64,000 bases of DNA from an uncultured Cohaesibacter sp. (GCF_963667045.1 NZ_OY762934.1:4842501-4906500), one strand, 5' to 3'; shown: positions 1 through 8,837, counted from the first letter of the stretch. The notes: a model not told the origin generated them from the sequence alone. Program-made: numbers and translations.

Positions 1-22
1 TGATCGGCAGTCGTTCGGTCAT
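1..22 (-). CDS. 5' end of a possible minus-strand gene, cut by the window edge
   Basis: An ATG on the minus strand at 22 opens a frame that reads MTERLPI before the window ends. The next minus-strand gene upstream is the zinc-finger gene at 335-571. In related alphaproteobacteria a UbiH-type FAD monooxygenase often sits near this zinc-finger gene, so that is one possible identity. Seven residues cannot prove it, and no strong ribosome binding site is visible. Confidence 0.25.
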
Positions 23-334
23 GACAGGATCTTTCGAACTGGTCCTCTTGTTCACTCTGGCGCGGGCCAATACGGGCAAGGGCTTAATCAAGGCTTCTTC
101 CCACAATAAGCGGCGAGAAGGCTATCCGATAGAGCGGATTGCGTTTTTTAACAGACTCAAACGAAGTCGCGGGCAGATTAGTCGGCCCCCTTATAGGTGG
201 TCTTGATTAAAAACAAAAGTGCCCAATTCACAAGGATGTCACAAGGTCGTCATACTTGCTCGTACCCAGATTGGTGGCTGAGGCGCAGACAACTACAACT
301 TTTCCACGTTTCGTCGCTTGCGGCAAACGAGAGA
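23..334. other. Intergenic stretch, nothing recognised
   Basis: About 310 bases lie between the possible edge gene and the zinc-finger gene. The open frames here are short and resemble no known protein. No clear hairpin with a T-run and no repeat was seen. Confidence 0.4.
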
Positions 335-571
335 TCAGTCTTCGTGGTAGCAGTCAGCCGGACGGGTCGTGGTCGGGCCAAGATCTTCGTCATATTTGTA
401 GAGGGTCGAGCAATAGGGACAGAGGATTTCTTCCGCGTCGCCCATGTCGAGAAAGATATGCGGATGATCCTGAGGCGGCGTTGCGCCGATACATTGGAAT
501 TCCTTCGATCCGATGTGGATCACCGGTACGCCCTGATCATTCTTGAAATGGGGAATATTCGAGCTGGCCAT
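335..571 (-). CDS. Zinc-finger (NDUFS6/zf-CHCC-like) small protein
   Basis: This 78-residue protein has the layout of the zf-CHCC family, related to the zinc-binding part of complex I subunit NDUFS6. The likely metal ligands are a Cys in EFQCIG, His residues in the DHPHIFL segment, and the CPYCSTLYKY pair. The C-terminus ends in a CYHED tail. The frame stays open upstream to 802, but the extra 77 residues are basic and unlike the family, so the ATG at 571 is preferred. It is divergent from the alpha/beta hydrolase gene at 821. Its role outside complex I in bacteria is not established. The family call is firm and the function is open. Confidence 0.85.
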   Translation of the reverse strand: MASSNIPHFKNDQGVPVIHIGSKEFQCIGATPPQDHPHIFLDMGDAEEILCPYCSTLYKYDEDLGPTTTRPADCYHED

Positions 572-820
572 TGTAAACCGCTTTCTTTTGCAATGGATTC
601 CGTATGCCGTCAACCATAAGGCCTTGCGCCGGAGATTCCTATTGTCTGTCCGTTTAAACCTTGCCCCTATCCAAAGATATACGTATATTCGCTGCGGTTT
701 TTCCAGCAGGGACCGCTCCATTCGCCGCGTTTGCCGATTGCGCTTTTGTGCCAAGATGCTAAGAAGACGAAAGTGTGGGCGAAAGCTTGCTTTCCTTCTC
801 AATGTGAATCCAATTTTGAC

Positions 821-1570
821 ATGCCCTATTTCAAATCAGACGATTACACGATTTCCTATCTCGACGAGGGAACTGGCAAGCCGGTTCTGCTCATTCACGG
901 CTTTGCTTCCAACAAGACGGTCAACTGGGTCAATCCGGGCTGGGTTCAGACCCTGACCCAAGCCGGCTATCGTGTTCTGGCGATTGACAATCGCGGCCAT
1001 GGGGAGAGCGAGAAGCTCTATGATCCGGCGCTCTATTCGTCGCCGCTGATGGCGGAGGACGCGCGGGCGCTGCTGGATCATCTCGGTATCGAACAGGCCT
1101 ATGTGATGGGTTATTCCATGGGGGCGCGGATTTCAGCCTTCCTGTCGCTGAAATATCCCGAGCGGGTCAAGAAGGTGGTATTCGGTGGCCTTGGTGGCGG
1201 CATGATCAACGGCACGGGCGACCCGCAGCCGATCATCGATGCGCTGAAGGCCGAGGATGGAGCCAAGGCGACCAGTGCGGTCGGGCGGGCTTTCCGTCAG
1301 TTTGCCGACCAGACCAAGAGCGACCGGCTGGCGCTTGCTGCCTGCATGGGGTCTGCGCGTCAGAAGATCTCGGTTGATGAATTGTCCAAACTGCAGGTGC
1401 CCGCGCTGGTGGCCGTTGGTACGCGCGATGCCATTGCGGGCACGGCCAAGGAACTGGCCGACGTGTTGCCGGATGCCCGCATCTGCGATATTCCCGGGCG
1501 GGACCATATGGTTGCTGTCGGGGACAAGGTTTTCAAGAAGGCCGTTCTGGAGTTCTTCGCCGAGGCCTAA
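821..1570 (+). CDS. Alpha/beta hydrolase
   Basis: This 249-residue protein has the alpha/beta-hydrolase fold signatures. There is an oxyanion-side LLIHGFASN segment, a DNRGHGES strand, a GYSMGA nucleophile elbow carrying the catalytic Ser, and a C-terminal GRDHMVAVG segment carrying the catalytic His. There is no signal peptide, so it should be cytoplasmic. The frame opens at 731, but the upstream residues are unlike the family and MPYFKSDD at 821 is the natural start. The substrate cannot be told from sequence; esterase, lactonase and C-C hydrolase activities all occur in this fold. It is convergent with the enoyl-CoA hydratase gene. Confidence 0.88.
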   Translation: MPYFKSDDYTISYLDEGTGKPVLLIHGFASNKTVNWVNPGWVQTLTQAGYRVLAIDNRGHGESEKLYDPALYSSPLMAEDARALLDHLGIEQAYVMGYSMGARISAFLSLKYPERVKKVVFGGLGGGMINGTGDPQPIIDALKAEDGAKATSAVGRAFRQFADQTKSDRLALAACMGSARQKISVDELSKLQVPALVAVGTRDAIAGTAKELADVLPDARICDIPGRDHMVAVGDKVFKKAVLEFFAEA

Positions 1571-1672
1571 TGGCGGCGCGATGTCATTGGAATGCGAAGA
1601 GGGAGCCCGATCTGGTCGCGGCTCCCTTTTCTTATATTTGTCTGTCGGCTCGTTCTGGTGCCGCTGGCCGGA

Positions 1673-2473
1673 CTATCTGCCTTCAAAGACCGGAGCCCGT
1701 TTTTCGGCAAAGGCCCGTCGCCCTTCCTTGTAGTCCTCGCTATCAAGGCAGGTGCTGGCCATGGTGAACAGGGCGTCAAGGGAGACGCAGCCTTCCTGTG
1801 CGATGGCATTGTTGATACCTGCCTTGTGGTAGCTGGCGCTGAGCGGGGCAAGGCGGGCAACCGACTGGCAATAGGCCGCAGCTTCGGCATCGAATGTTTC
1901 GTCGGCAAAGACCCCGTTGAGAAAGCCGATCCGCTGGGCCTCTGCGGCGCTGTAGACCTTTGCCGTGAGGTAGATCTCCCGGGCGTTGGCCGGTCCGACG
2001 ATGGAGACCACGTCGGCGATGGCGCGAGTGGGGTAGCCGATGCCGAGCTTTGCGGCGGGAATGCCGAATTTTCCGGCTTCGTTGGAGAGGCGCAGATCGC
2101 AGGCTGCCGCCAGCCCGAAGCCGCCGCCCATGCAGAAGCCCTTGATGAGCGCGATGGTCGGTTTGGAGGCCTGTCGGACCACACTATAGCATTCGGCATT
2201 GACGTCGTCATAATGGGCGGCCGAGGGGGTGTCCTTGCGCACTGTGTCAAACTCGGCAATGTCGGCACCGGAGACGAAGGCCTTGTCGCCGCGCCCTTCA
2301 ATGACGATGACATGAATGGCGGGGTCGGCGTCAAGCTCCCTGAGGGACGAAGGTATGGCCTGCCACATGGCCAGCGTAACGGCGTTCCGCTTGGCTTCAT
2401 TGTTGATGATGATGCGGCCGATGGCACCGCTGCGTTCGGTCAGGATCTTGTCTGAAGTTTGGGTGTCGGTCAT
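1673..2473 (-). CDS. Enoyl-CoA hydratase/isomerase family protein
   Basis: This is a 266-residue crotonase-fold protein. The first oxyanion-hole segment (KAFVSGADIAEF) lies near residue 65 and the second (GFCMGGGFGLAAACDLR) near residue 115. The IPAAKLGIGYP segment that follows is typical of crotonases. Family members add water to, isomerise or hydrolyse acyl-CoA thioesters in the cytoplasm. The length is normal for a stand-alone enzyme. No beta-oxidation partner lies nearby, so the acyl-CoA substrate is unknown. Confidence 0.9.
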   Translation of the reverse strand: MTDTQTSDKILTERSGAIGRIIINNEAKRNAVTLAMWQAIPSSLRELDADPAIHVIVIEGRGDKAFVSGADIAEFDTVRKDTPSAAHYDDVNAECYSVVRQASKPTIALIKGFCMGGGFGLAAACDLRLSNEAGKFGIPAAKLGIGYPTRAIADVVSIVGPANAREIYLTAKVYSAAEAQRIGFLNGVFADETFDAEAAAYCQSVARLAPLSASYHKAGINNAIAQEGCVSLDALFTMASTCLDSEDYKEGRRAFAEKRAPVFEGR

Positions 2474-2648
2474 ATCTGTGCTAACTTTGTGGGATAATTT
2501 TTTACTCAGGGCCTAAAAGAGTGGGTTTTTATTCTTGAAGACCCATGTTACGCAGCCTATCTGTAAAGAGATTGTATGCCAAACAAAAGGCATGCGAATG
2601 GACTAGGCGATTTCGGCAAACTCCTTTTTGCGGGGGTACCCGAGTGAC

Positions 2649-2711
2649 AGGGCCCACCTCAGTGGACCCTATGAGCAACTGACAATCACGCCCCTTGTTG
2701 CTCACAAGGGC
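2649..2711 (+). promoter_or_regulatory. Structured leader upstream of cysE, with competing hairpins
   Basis: A hairpin forms between AGGGCCCAC (2649-2657) and GTGGACCCT (2662-2670), with one mismatch. Next, GAGCAAC (2673-2679) can pair with GTTGCTC (2697-2703). Alternatively, GCCCCTTGT (2690-2698) can pair with ACAAGGGC (2704-2711). The last two stems overlap and exclude each other, the usual form of a switch. It lies 50 bases before the cysE start. No named riboswitch class was recognised. Confidence 0.4.
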
Positions 2712-2760
2712 ATACATCGACATCGTGTCGTTTCGCCCGGATGCGGGAAACGGAGATATT

Positions 2761-3588
2761 ATGGTAGAGGCAAGCCTTAGCCACAGCGCTTACACACAGC
2801 CCAGCGTCATTGACCCTGTTTGGGAGCGCGTGCGTGCGGAAGCCGAGACTATTGTGCGCACCGAGCCGGTGCTTAGCAGTTTCATCTATTCAACGATTCT
2901 CAGCCACAAGCGGCTGGAAAACACGGTCATTCATCGCATTGTCGACCGCTTGCACAATCCTGCAATGGATTCGGAAGCGATCCGCCAGGCCTATCGCGAG
3001 GCTTGCGAGGCTGATCCGTTCATTGCCGAAGCGATGCGCGCCGACATCCGGGCGGTTGCCGATCGTGACCCGGCCTGCGAGCGGTTTGTCGATCCCATCC
3101 TCTATTTCAAGGGCTTCCATGCGATCCAGACCCACCGTCTGGCCAATTGGCTCTACAACAACGGCCGCAAGGATTTCGCCTTCTATCTGCAGAGCGTGAG
3201 CTCTCAGGTCTATCAGGTCGACATTCACCCGCGGGTGTCCTTCGGCAAGGGCATCTTCTTTGACCATGCGACCGGGATCGTTATCGGTGAAACCGCGGTT
3301 CTGGAGGATGATGTCTCTATCCTTCAGGGTGTTACACTGGGTGGTACGGGCAAGGAGGACGGAGATCGTCATCCGAAGATCCGCCGCGGCGTGCTGATCG
3401 GTGCCGGTGCCAAGGTGCTGGGCAATATCGAGATCGGCAACTGCTCCCGCGTGGCTTCCGGCTCTGTGGTGCTCAAGGCCGTGCCGAACAACACCACGGT
3501 GGCAGGGGTTCCTGCAAAGGTGGTCGGACAGGCCGGATGTGCCGAGCCAGCCATCAGCATGGATCAGATTCTTCGGGACACGGATTGA
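2761..3588 (+). CDS. cysE: Serine O-acetyltransferase
   Basis: CysE transfers an acetyl group from acetyl-CoA to L-serine, the first committed step of cysteine synthesis. The protein has 275 residues. An alpha-helical N-terminal domain runs to about residue 140, with the conserved DPA segment and the FKGFHAIQTHR motif. A left-handed beta-helix of hexapeptide repeats follows, including DIHPRVSFGKGIFFDHATGI and VTLGGTGKEDGDRHPKI. The ATG at 2761 is preferred over an upstream in-frame ATG at 2695 because MVEASLSH fits the family and a GGAGAT sequence precedes it. The C-terminal tail could be the part that binds cysteine synthase. The leader at 2649-2711 may control it. Confidence 0.95.
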   Translation: MVEASLSHSAYTQPSVIDPVWERVRAEAETIVRTEPVLSSFIYSTILSHKRLENTVIHRIVDRLHNPAMDSEAIRQAYREACEADPFIAEAMRADIRAVADRDPACERFVDPILYFKGFHAIQTHRLANWLYNNGRKDFAFYLQSVSSQVYQVDIHPRVSFGKGIFFDHATGIVIGETAVLEDDVSILQGVTLGGTGKEDGDRHPKIRRGVLIGAGAKVLGNIEIGNCSRVASGSVVLKAVPNNTTVAGVPAKVVGQAGCAEPAISMDQILRDTD

Positions 3589-3791
3589 GCCTGAACGGCA
3601 GCTCTGTGTCCATTTGTCCGTTTATCCAAGCAGAAAAACTTGAAATCATGTGGAAACCGGCTTTACTCTACATGTGTGCTATGCCACTCAACCGGTCATG
3701 AGTTCCGGGGGGCGTGTTAGTCTGCCTGGATTTTTGATCAATCCTTGATTGGTTTTTGTGATCAGTGTTGTGTAACCTGCAGGAGGCTATT

Positions 3792-4007
3792 TTGGACAAG
3801 ACCGAACTGGCAAAACTTCAAGCTTTCATGCGCAAGACCCTTCAGTCTGCCAACCTCGAAGTGCGAGCTCGTCCGCGCAAGGACGATTCTGCCGAGGTCT
3901 ATGTAGAAGATGAGTTTGTCGGCGTGCTGTTCCGCGATGAGGAAGATGGTGATTTGTCCTACAACTTCTCCATGGCGATTCTCGATTACGACCTGGAAGA
4001 AGCCTGA
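3792..4007 (+). CDS. DUF3126 family protein, TTG start
   Basis: This 71-residue acidic protein (DKTELAKLQAFMRKTL at the N-terminus, DYDLEEA at the end) matches DUF3126, a small family of alphaproteobacteria with no known function. The start is decided by a full AGGAGG at 3781-3786, which sits 5 bases before the TTG at 3792. The ATG at 3765 lies upstream of that site and would waste it. A strong terminator follows at 4071. No membrane segment or signal is present. Confidence 0.85.
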   Translation: MDKTELAKLQAFMRKTLQSANLEVRARPRKDDSAEVYVEDEFVGVLFRDEEDGDLSYNFSMAILDYDLEEA

Positions 4008-4070
4008 TGCCGCTAAGTGACGCTCTGTTTCCGTCTTGATGATCAAGTGACAGAGCCAATCCGAAATTCA

Positions 4071-4108
4071 AGGCTGTCGATCCCCTGCCGGGGCGACAGC
4101 CTTTTTTT
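4071..4108 (+). terminator. Rho-independent terminator after the DUF3126 gene
   Basis: AGGCTGTCG (4071-4079) pairs perfectly with CGACAGCCT (4094-4102) and a run of Ts follows directly. Confidence 0.9.
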
Positions 4109-4132
4109 GTTGCTTCGGTTCGGTAGGACAGG

Positions 4133-4837
4133 CTATGGCGCAAGGAAGCCGCTCAACCGCCCGAGCAGTGTAGCATCCAGCCTTTTCCAGTCTTTGAGCA
4201 GATGAGGGCGGAAGCGGTAGCTCACCTGAAGATTGCCGCCAAGAGCGATCTCCCGCATGCAAAAGGCCGGTTCCTTGTCGTTTGATGCAATGCAGCGGGC
4301 GACGAACGGTTCGGTTGCTTCCGGTTTGAAATAGATGGTCTCGCCGCCAAAGCCGGATGCCTTGTCCATTTCGAAGCCGATGAGTGTGGCTGGTCCCTTG
4401 ATCGGCGTGCCGGTGAAAAACTGGCTGTAGACGCTGAACAACCGCTCTGAGCTCTGCAACAGTTCCCTGGGCTGGCTGAGCGAGACAAAGAGCAGGCTGG
4501 AGGCCTCGGTTGCGTCACTGAAGGCGACCTGTTTCTCGTGGCTGAAGCCTTCCAGTGATGGCCAAAGGAAGACCAGATCAAGCTGCTTGAGGGTTTTGGC
4601 TGCGCGCTGTTCCGCGCTTCTGACGACATTCTCCGGCACCAACAGGCGCCGGTCGCCGATGGTGATCTGCCGGGGCGCGGTCTCGAAGCTGTAGGGACTG
4701 TTGATCAGGCTCGGGCCTGAATACTCAAAGACACGACTGAGCACATAGAGAAATGTGATGGCGATCAGGCCGGCGATCAGGATGAAGAAGATCCATCTCT
4801 GTGCCGAACCCTGCTCTTCCGGTGTCTGATGCTTCAT
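4133..4837 (-). CDS. Hypothetical protein with one N-terminal membrane anchor
   Basis: The protein has 234 residues. A short charged N-terminus is followed by one hydrophobic helix at about residues 15-34 (WIFFILIAGLIAITFLYVLS). The remainder is soluble and probably faces the periplasm. Two cysteines near the C-terminus (CIAS and FCMRE) are about 13 residues apart and could form a disulfide. I recognise no domain. It is convergent with the DUF3126 gene, whose terminator lies between them. Confidence 0.75.
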   Translation of the reverse strand: MKHQTPEEQGSAQRWIFFILIAGLIAITFLYVLSRVFEYSGPSLINSPYSFETAPRQITIGDRRLLVPENVVRSAEQRAAKTLKQLDLVFLWPSLEGFSHEKQVAFSDATEASSLLFVSLSQPRELLQSSERLFSVYSQFFTGTPIKGPATLIGFEMDKASGFGGETIYFKPEATEPFVARCIASNDKEPAFCMREIALGGNLQVSYRFRPHLLKDWKRLDATLLGRLSGFLAP

Positions 4838-5184
4838 CGAATTCTCATTTATGTCATGGGCAGGAGTGGCAGGAGTGGCAGGAAAAATCCGCCGGGATTC
4901 GCTCCGACTCTAGGCAATCCTCTGCATAGCTTCAATCATCCAAACGGAACTGCGCACAAAACCGCTTGGCGTTTGCTTCCGGCGCGATCGGGACGGACAG
5001 AAAGGGCGGCGTCCCCGTCGGCACAAGTCTTGCTCCTTTGTTAAGAAGAGATCGGCCCTTGTGTCACAATGAGACATTGCGGCCGTCGGGTTTGCTGTTT
5101 CGCTTGGAGTTGCCCCATTTTGATATGGGCTCTGCGGAAAGTCGGAATGTTGATCGCTCCGGCATCTGGCGCAACCAGAAAAGG
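4838..5184. other. Intergenic region, no gene recognised
   Basis: About 350 bases separate two divergent genes, so promoters for both should lie here. The open frames are upstream extensions of the gene at 5185 and do not look conserved. No repeat or strong hairpin was seen. Confidence 0.4.
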
Positions 5185-5523
5185 ATGGAAGTCGTGGGAC
5201 CTGAATTGTTCGCTCTTGTTTACGTCACCTCGGTGGGCTTTGTCTGCGCTGGCATTCTGGCCAACCTCTATCAGATCATGGCGCGACGACCGGCCGGGTT
5301 CCGTGTGACAATCAACAGCTGGCCGGGGGTATTTTCCTCGGTGATCATCTGCACCTTTGCTGGTCCCTTCATCATCATGCGCAATGCTGTGCGTGGGCGG
5401 CGGCTTGAGAACCGACCCATCGGCTGGCTTTTTGGCTCCTCGGCAATTGCCAGCGTCTGGAGCGCCTGTTCAGGGGTGCTTCTGCTCAACGTTCTTTCGG
5501 TTGCTGCCAACGCGATGAGTTGA
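5185..5523 (+). CDS. Small integral membrane protein, DUF6949-like
   Basis: The protein has 112 residues and about three hydrophobic segments: FALVYVTSVGFVCAGILANL, VFSSVIICTFAGPFIIMRNA and the C-terminal SIASVWSACSG region. The pattern AGPFIIMRN followed by RGRRLENRPIG resembles a conserved uncharacterised family of Hyphomicrobiales that I associate with DUF6949. The start is uncertain. The ATG at 5185 overlaps a GGA of the likely ribosome site, and a GTG at 5194 has better spacing from that site. It lies 66 bases before the carbonic-anhydrase-like gene and may be cotranscribed with it. Confidence 0.7.
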   Translation: MEVVGPELFALVYVTSVGFVCAGILANLYQIMARRPAGFRVTINSWPGVFSSVIICTFAGPFIIMRNAVRGRRLENRPIGWLFGSSAIASVWSACSGVLLLNVLSVAANAMS

Positions 5524-5589
5524 TCTCGCCGTCGACACTGGCTATCTGTTGACGCAACGATATCCAGACAGTTCTGAAAGGTGGAAGCC

Positions 5590-6117
5590 GTGACCCTTTA
5601 TCAACTCGGAGAGTTCAAGCCAAGCGTGCCAGAGGAGGGTTCCTATTGGGTGGCACCCAACGCCAGCCTCATCGGCAAGGTCATTCTCGGTCAGGACGCC
5701 AGCGTATGGTTTGGTGCAGTCCTCAGAGGGGACAATGAGCCACTGACGATTGGCGACCGGAGCAATATTCAGGAGGGCAGCACCCTGCACACCGATATGG
5801 GAGCGCCTCTGACCATTGGCACCGACTGCACCATCGGTCACAACGTGATCCTGCATGGCTGCACGATTGGTGACAATTCTCTGATCGGCATGGGAGCGGT
5901 GGTGCTGAACCATGCCAAAATCGGCCGTAATTGCCTCATTGGTGCCAAGGCGCTCATTCCAGAGGGCAAGGTCATTCCGGACAACTCGCTGGTCATGGGA
6001 ATGCCCGGCAAGGTGGTGCGGACGCTCGATGAAGAGGCGATCGACAGGTTGCGTCGCTCGGCTGCCAATTATGTGCTCAACTGGAAACGCTTCGCGGCGG
6101 AGCTGAAGCCGCTCTGA
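5590..6117 (+). CDS. Gamma-class carbonic anhydrase family protein
   Basis: This is a 175-residue left-handed beta-helix protein of the gamma carbonic anhydrase/PaaY/YrdA group. Hexapeptide turns run through most of the chain. The segments expected to give zinc ligands are visible: [18 protein letters not shown] and LNHAKIGRN. Members either hydrate CO2 or act as acyltransferase-like or assembly proteins, so activity is not certain. The GTG at 5590 is preferred to the GTG at 5581 because AAGGTGG lies at the right distance only from the former. Confidence 0.9.
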   Translation: MTLYQLGEFKPSVPEEGSYWVAPNASLIGKVILGQDASVWFGAVLRGDNEPLTIGDRSNIQEGSTLHTDMGAPLTIGTDCTIGHNVILHGCTIGDNSLIGMGAVVLNHAKIGRNCLIGAKALIPEGKVIPDNSLVMGMPGKVVRTLDEEAIDRLRRSAANYVLNWKRFAAELKPL

Positions 6118-6140
6118 TCCGGTCTTTTTCGCAATGGACG

Positions 6141-6173
6141 AAAAAAAGGGCCAGCCGCGGGGACGACTGGCCC
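6141..6173 (-). terminator. Rho-independent terminator for the BTLCP gene
   Basis: GGGCCAG (6148-6154) pairs with CTGGCCC (6167-6173). On the minus strand the stem is followed by seven Ts (the A-run 6141-6147 on the plus strand). It serves the minus-strand gene that ends at 6264 and separates it from the carbonic-anhydrase-like gene. Confidence 0.8.
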
Positions 6174-6263
6174 ATCCTGATCGCAATGGACGGGATGTGG
6201 GGACGCGATCAGGTTTGCAAAGCAAAGTGTCAGCAAGAAAGAGCAGTCGAAAGCTCTTCCTCG

Positions 6264-6845
6264 TTAGCGAGTGTCAGCAATGGCAGTCCACTGTGAGGGG
6301 TGAAGCGCAGCCTGGCGCTTGATGTAGTGATAGGGGGTTTTGTCCCATGGCAGGATCCGCGGATCCTGGTTGTCCAAGATGAGATCGCCCCTATCCGTGC
6401 GCACGGTCAGAACTGCATGGCCATTGCCGTTCTTTTCCTTGACGACCGTGATGAGAAGTGCGGTGGTAGGCCAACCGGCCTTGATGAGCATGCGCCGTTT
6501 GAGCAGGGCGAAATCTTCGCAGTCGCCTGCTGCTCCCGGATAGGTCCACAGCTCTTCCGTTTTGTATTGTTCCTCGTCCGTCTCCGGACGGACAGAGTCA
6601 TTCACATAGGTGTTGATCTCAATCAGCTTGGTCCAGCTCGCCTTGGACAGCTTCACGGCCTGATCCGAATTGAATGAAAGATTGCATTCTGACGGATAGT
6701 TCCGGCAGAAGTTGACATGCCCGATCGGAGCCGACGTCTGGCCCGTGATGGTCATGAATGGTGAGTAACTGGCAGCCGCCGCTTCCCAAGGCATGGCAAG
6801 GCAGGCAAGGCTGAAAAAAGCAAATCCCCAAATGCGTTTCTTCAT
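6264..6845 (-). CDS. Bacterial transglutaminase-like cysteine proteinase (BTLCP)
   Basis: This 193-residue protein carries an N-terminal signal peptide (MKKRIWGFAFFSLACLAMP, cleaved near AAAAS). The mature part is a BTLCP domain. The catalytic triad can be placed as Cys in GDCEDFALLKRR, His in NGHAVLTVRT and Asp in LILDNQD. Characterised relatives such as LapG cleave periplasmic adhesins under cyclic-di-GMP control through LapD. No lapD-like gene is nearby, but a PilZ protein is encoded next upstream. The start has only a short purine-rich stretch before it. Confidence 0.9.
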   Translation of the reverse strand: MKKRIWGFAFFSLACLAMPWEAAAASYSPFMTITGQTSAPIGHVNFCRNYPSECNLSFNSDQAVKLSKASWTKLIEINTYVNDSVRPETDEEQYKTEELWTYPGAAGDCEDFALLKRRMLIKAGWPTTALLITVVKEKNGNGHAVLTVRTDRGDLILDNQDPRILPWDKTPYHYIKRQAALHPSQWTAIADTR

Positions 6846-7409
6846 TTTTATCTCCCGTCGTTACGGAAGATTATTAGAAGTATTCATTTGAGATTTATCG
6901 AATATTCGCGGCGAAATTTGAGTAAAAAACTATAGAAACTGTCGTAAAATTATACTTATATTTTAATTGAATTGTATCTTTATTTTAATAGCATTTGAAT
7001 GAAATTGAGTTTTAATTTGATGTTAATTTGCGGAAAGTCAGATTCAATTTCAATTAAAATTGTAATTATAAAAAGTGCATCAATATCAATAGCTTGAGTT
7101 TTTGTGATGGCGGGGAAAAGGACTGCGCCCATTAGGCAAAGAGCGCGGATGGGCTGTTTTCACCGGGCTCAGCAGAAATGGATATTGCACTTAATGGTGG
7201 TAAAATTCTAATATGTATCCGAAAACAAGCATTTCTGTTGCTTCTTGCGAACGGCAAAAAAATTGAAAAATCTGCTTTTCGATGCATTATTTCGGCGAAT
7301 AACTTTGCCAATACTGCTCGGGGAATGCCTTTGGGGCAGGCAAAAGCCGTCAGTCGGCCCTCGATAGGAGGTCCGAGGCCTTAACGACAACGGGGGAAGG
7401 GGAGCCGCT
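6846..7409. other. AT-rich intergenic region
   Basis: Roughly 6850-7100 is strikingly AT-rich against GC-rich neighbours, with many A and T runs. It is the upstream region of the BTLCP gene. No ORF here is convincing, and no phased repeat or hairpin with a T-run was found. It may be a binding region for a xenogeneic silencer or a UP-element-rich promoter. Confidence 0.5.
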
Positions 7410-8018
7410 CTATCGCAGGTTCTTGTCGATCGCGGTGCTGTCCTGAACGGCTGAGAATTCGACAGCCAGGCCATCTTCCAGATGACGAACCACGCGGGCA
7501 CGGATCTTGCCGATATTGACTTCCTTGCCAACGGCCGGGCGGGCGGTGGTCTTGATGGCAGCACCGGAAAGGGAAAGGTCGAGCACGCGGCAGATATGTT
7601 CCGAGCCATCAGCAAGGATCAGCTTGGTGATCGGATGCTTCGGCTGGCGACGTTCATGGCGGCGATCTTCGGGCAGGTCCAGAAGATGACGATTGGCAAG
7701 CCATGTGAGCTGAGAGGCCAGTTTGTCCCGTTTGCGCAGGGTTGCATCGATGGTGACGGCGAAGCCGCCCTCAATCTTGCGCACGATCTTGCCTTCAATG
7801 CGGCCGATGTGGTCGATATAGGCAATCACCCGTTCACCGATTTCACCCCGGATCGGCGTGATCATGGCCATGCCGCCCGGCGACATGTTGATGACCTGGC
7901 ACGGATATTCTGTCTTGTTCTCAAGCATGAAACGACCCAGCAGGTTCACTTTCACGCGTTGATGACGACGGCGCTCGGTAATGCGCGGTAGAACAGATTT
8001 TCTCGCTATTGCCGACAT
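7410..8018 (-). CDS. Tandem PilZ-domain protein
   Basis: This 202-residue protein appears to contain two PilZ-like domains. The first starts with RRRHQRVKV near residue 17 and continues with VINMSPGGMAM. The second starts with RRHERRQPKH near residue 117 and continues with VLDLSLSGAAI. PilZ domains bind cyclic-di-GMP through an RxxxR motif and a D/NxSxxG motif, and both are recognisable in each half. No output domain or membrane segment is present. The start is uncertain: the ATG at 8018 fits the family but lacks a good ribosome site, and ATGs at 8096 and 8087 are in frame. Confidence 0.85.
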   Translation of the reverse strand: MSAIARKSVLPRITERRRHQRVKVNLLGRFMLENKTEYPCQVINMSPGGMAMITPIRGEIGERVIAYIDHIGRIEGKIVRKIEGGFAVTIDATLRKRDKLASQLTWLANRHLLDLPEDRRHERRQPKHPITKLILADGSEHICRVLDLSLSGAAIKTTARPAVGKEVNIGKIRARVVRHLEDGLAVEFSAVQDSTAIDKNLR

Positions 8019-8177
8019 AAGGACAGACTGCTTCCCGGCCAGGGTTGGATACGATGGACGAACGTTACGCCATCCTATTCCTCGCATGGTTAACAAAGCC
8101 TTGTGTCAGTTGACTTCATTCAGAGCTATCGTAAATAAACCGCCAGACCCTAGGGTTGTGTGTGGATGTGTTGCCGA

Positions 8178-8837
8178 TCAGTCGCTGCGACCGCCTTCTA
8201 TGACCGTCAGATGGCCGATGCGGCGCTCCGGCCTGATAGGGGCGTGGCCGACGGCAGGGGACAACATCGATGTGGTCGGGGTGAGGCCGAAGTTGTGCTG
8301 GGCTTTGGGGGGCTGTTCCAGAGACCGCATGAAGGCAGGGCGTTCATCAGGCCAGATCAGGCGCATGGAGGAAATGGAAAGCTCCCGTACTGGCCAGATG
8401 CCGATCCAGTATGGCATGTCGACGGGGCTGGCAGCGCCAAGCAACCGGCTTTTGGGCTGGCCATAGTGGCGCAATGGCAGCAGGATCGCTTCGAACTCCA
8501 GTTCCTGATTGCGCTCGGTCTTGCCCTTGAACCCGATGACGGCTGCGGCCTCGTCTTCGACAACGGCAGTCAGCAACAGCTTCATGCTCGAAAGATCTTC
8601 CGTGCTCCACAGATCGTAGAAGTTGCGGCCCTTGAGTTCGCGGCAGAAGGAGCCACACAGGCGGGTGCCTGCCAGACGGAAGGTCAGACTGTTTTCGTTG
8701 TCATATTCCAGAATGAAGGTGTCACCGAGGATCTGGTGAATTTCAGCCGGGTCGATATCGCTGCGCTCAGGAGCAGTTCGTCCGCCTCTCAGTCCATCCC
8801 AATAGGAAAACAGTTCGCGCGTTACCTGATGTTTCAT
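8178..8837 (-). CDS. PAS_5 domain protein
   Basis: This 219-residue protein matches the PAS_5 family (formerly a DUF) that is common in Hyphomicrobiales. The N-terminus reads TRELFSYWDGLRGGR and the family signature continues through RSDIDPAEI and FRLAGTRLCGSFCREL. The PAS-like fold fills about residues 10-150. The rest is a variable tail ending in HLTVIEGGRSD. Its ligand and partner are unknown. It lies 160 bases downstream of the PilZ gene on the same strand. Confidence 0.85.
   Translation of the reverse strand: MKHQVTRELFSYWDGLRGGRTAPERSDIDPAEIHQILGDTFILEYDNENSLTFRLAGTRLCGSFCRELKGRNFYDLWSTEDLSSMKLLLTAVVEDEAAAVIGFKGKTERNQELEFEAILLPLRHYGQPKSRLLGAASPVDMPYWIGIWPVRELSISSMRLIWPDERPAFMRSLEQPPKAQHNFGLTPTTSMLSPAVGHAPIRPERRIGHLTVIEGGRSD

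Noticed and set aside
1592-2455. 287-codon open frame opposite the enoyl-CoA hydratase gene
   Set aside because: The minus-strand frame has both crotonase oxyanion motifs. The plus frame is glycine- and aspartate-rich antisense noise.
2529-2723. 64-codon minus-strand frame upstream of cysE
   Set aside because: It has no homology I recognise and overlaps the structured leader, which explains the sequence better.
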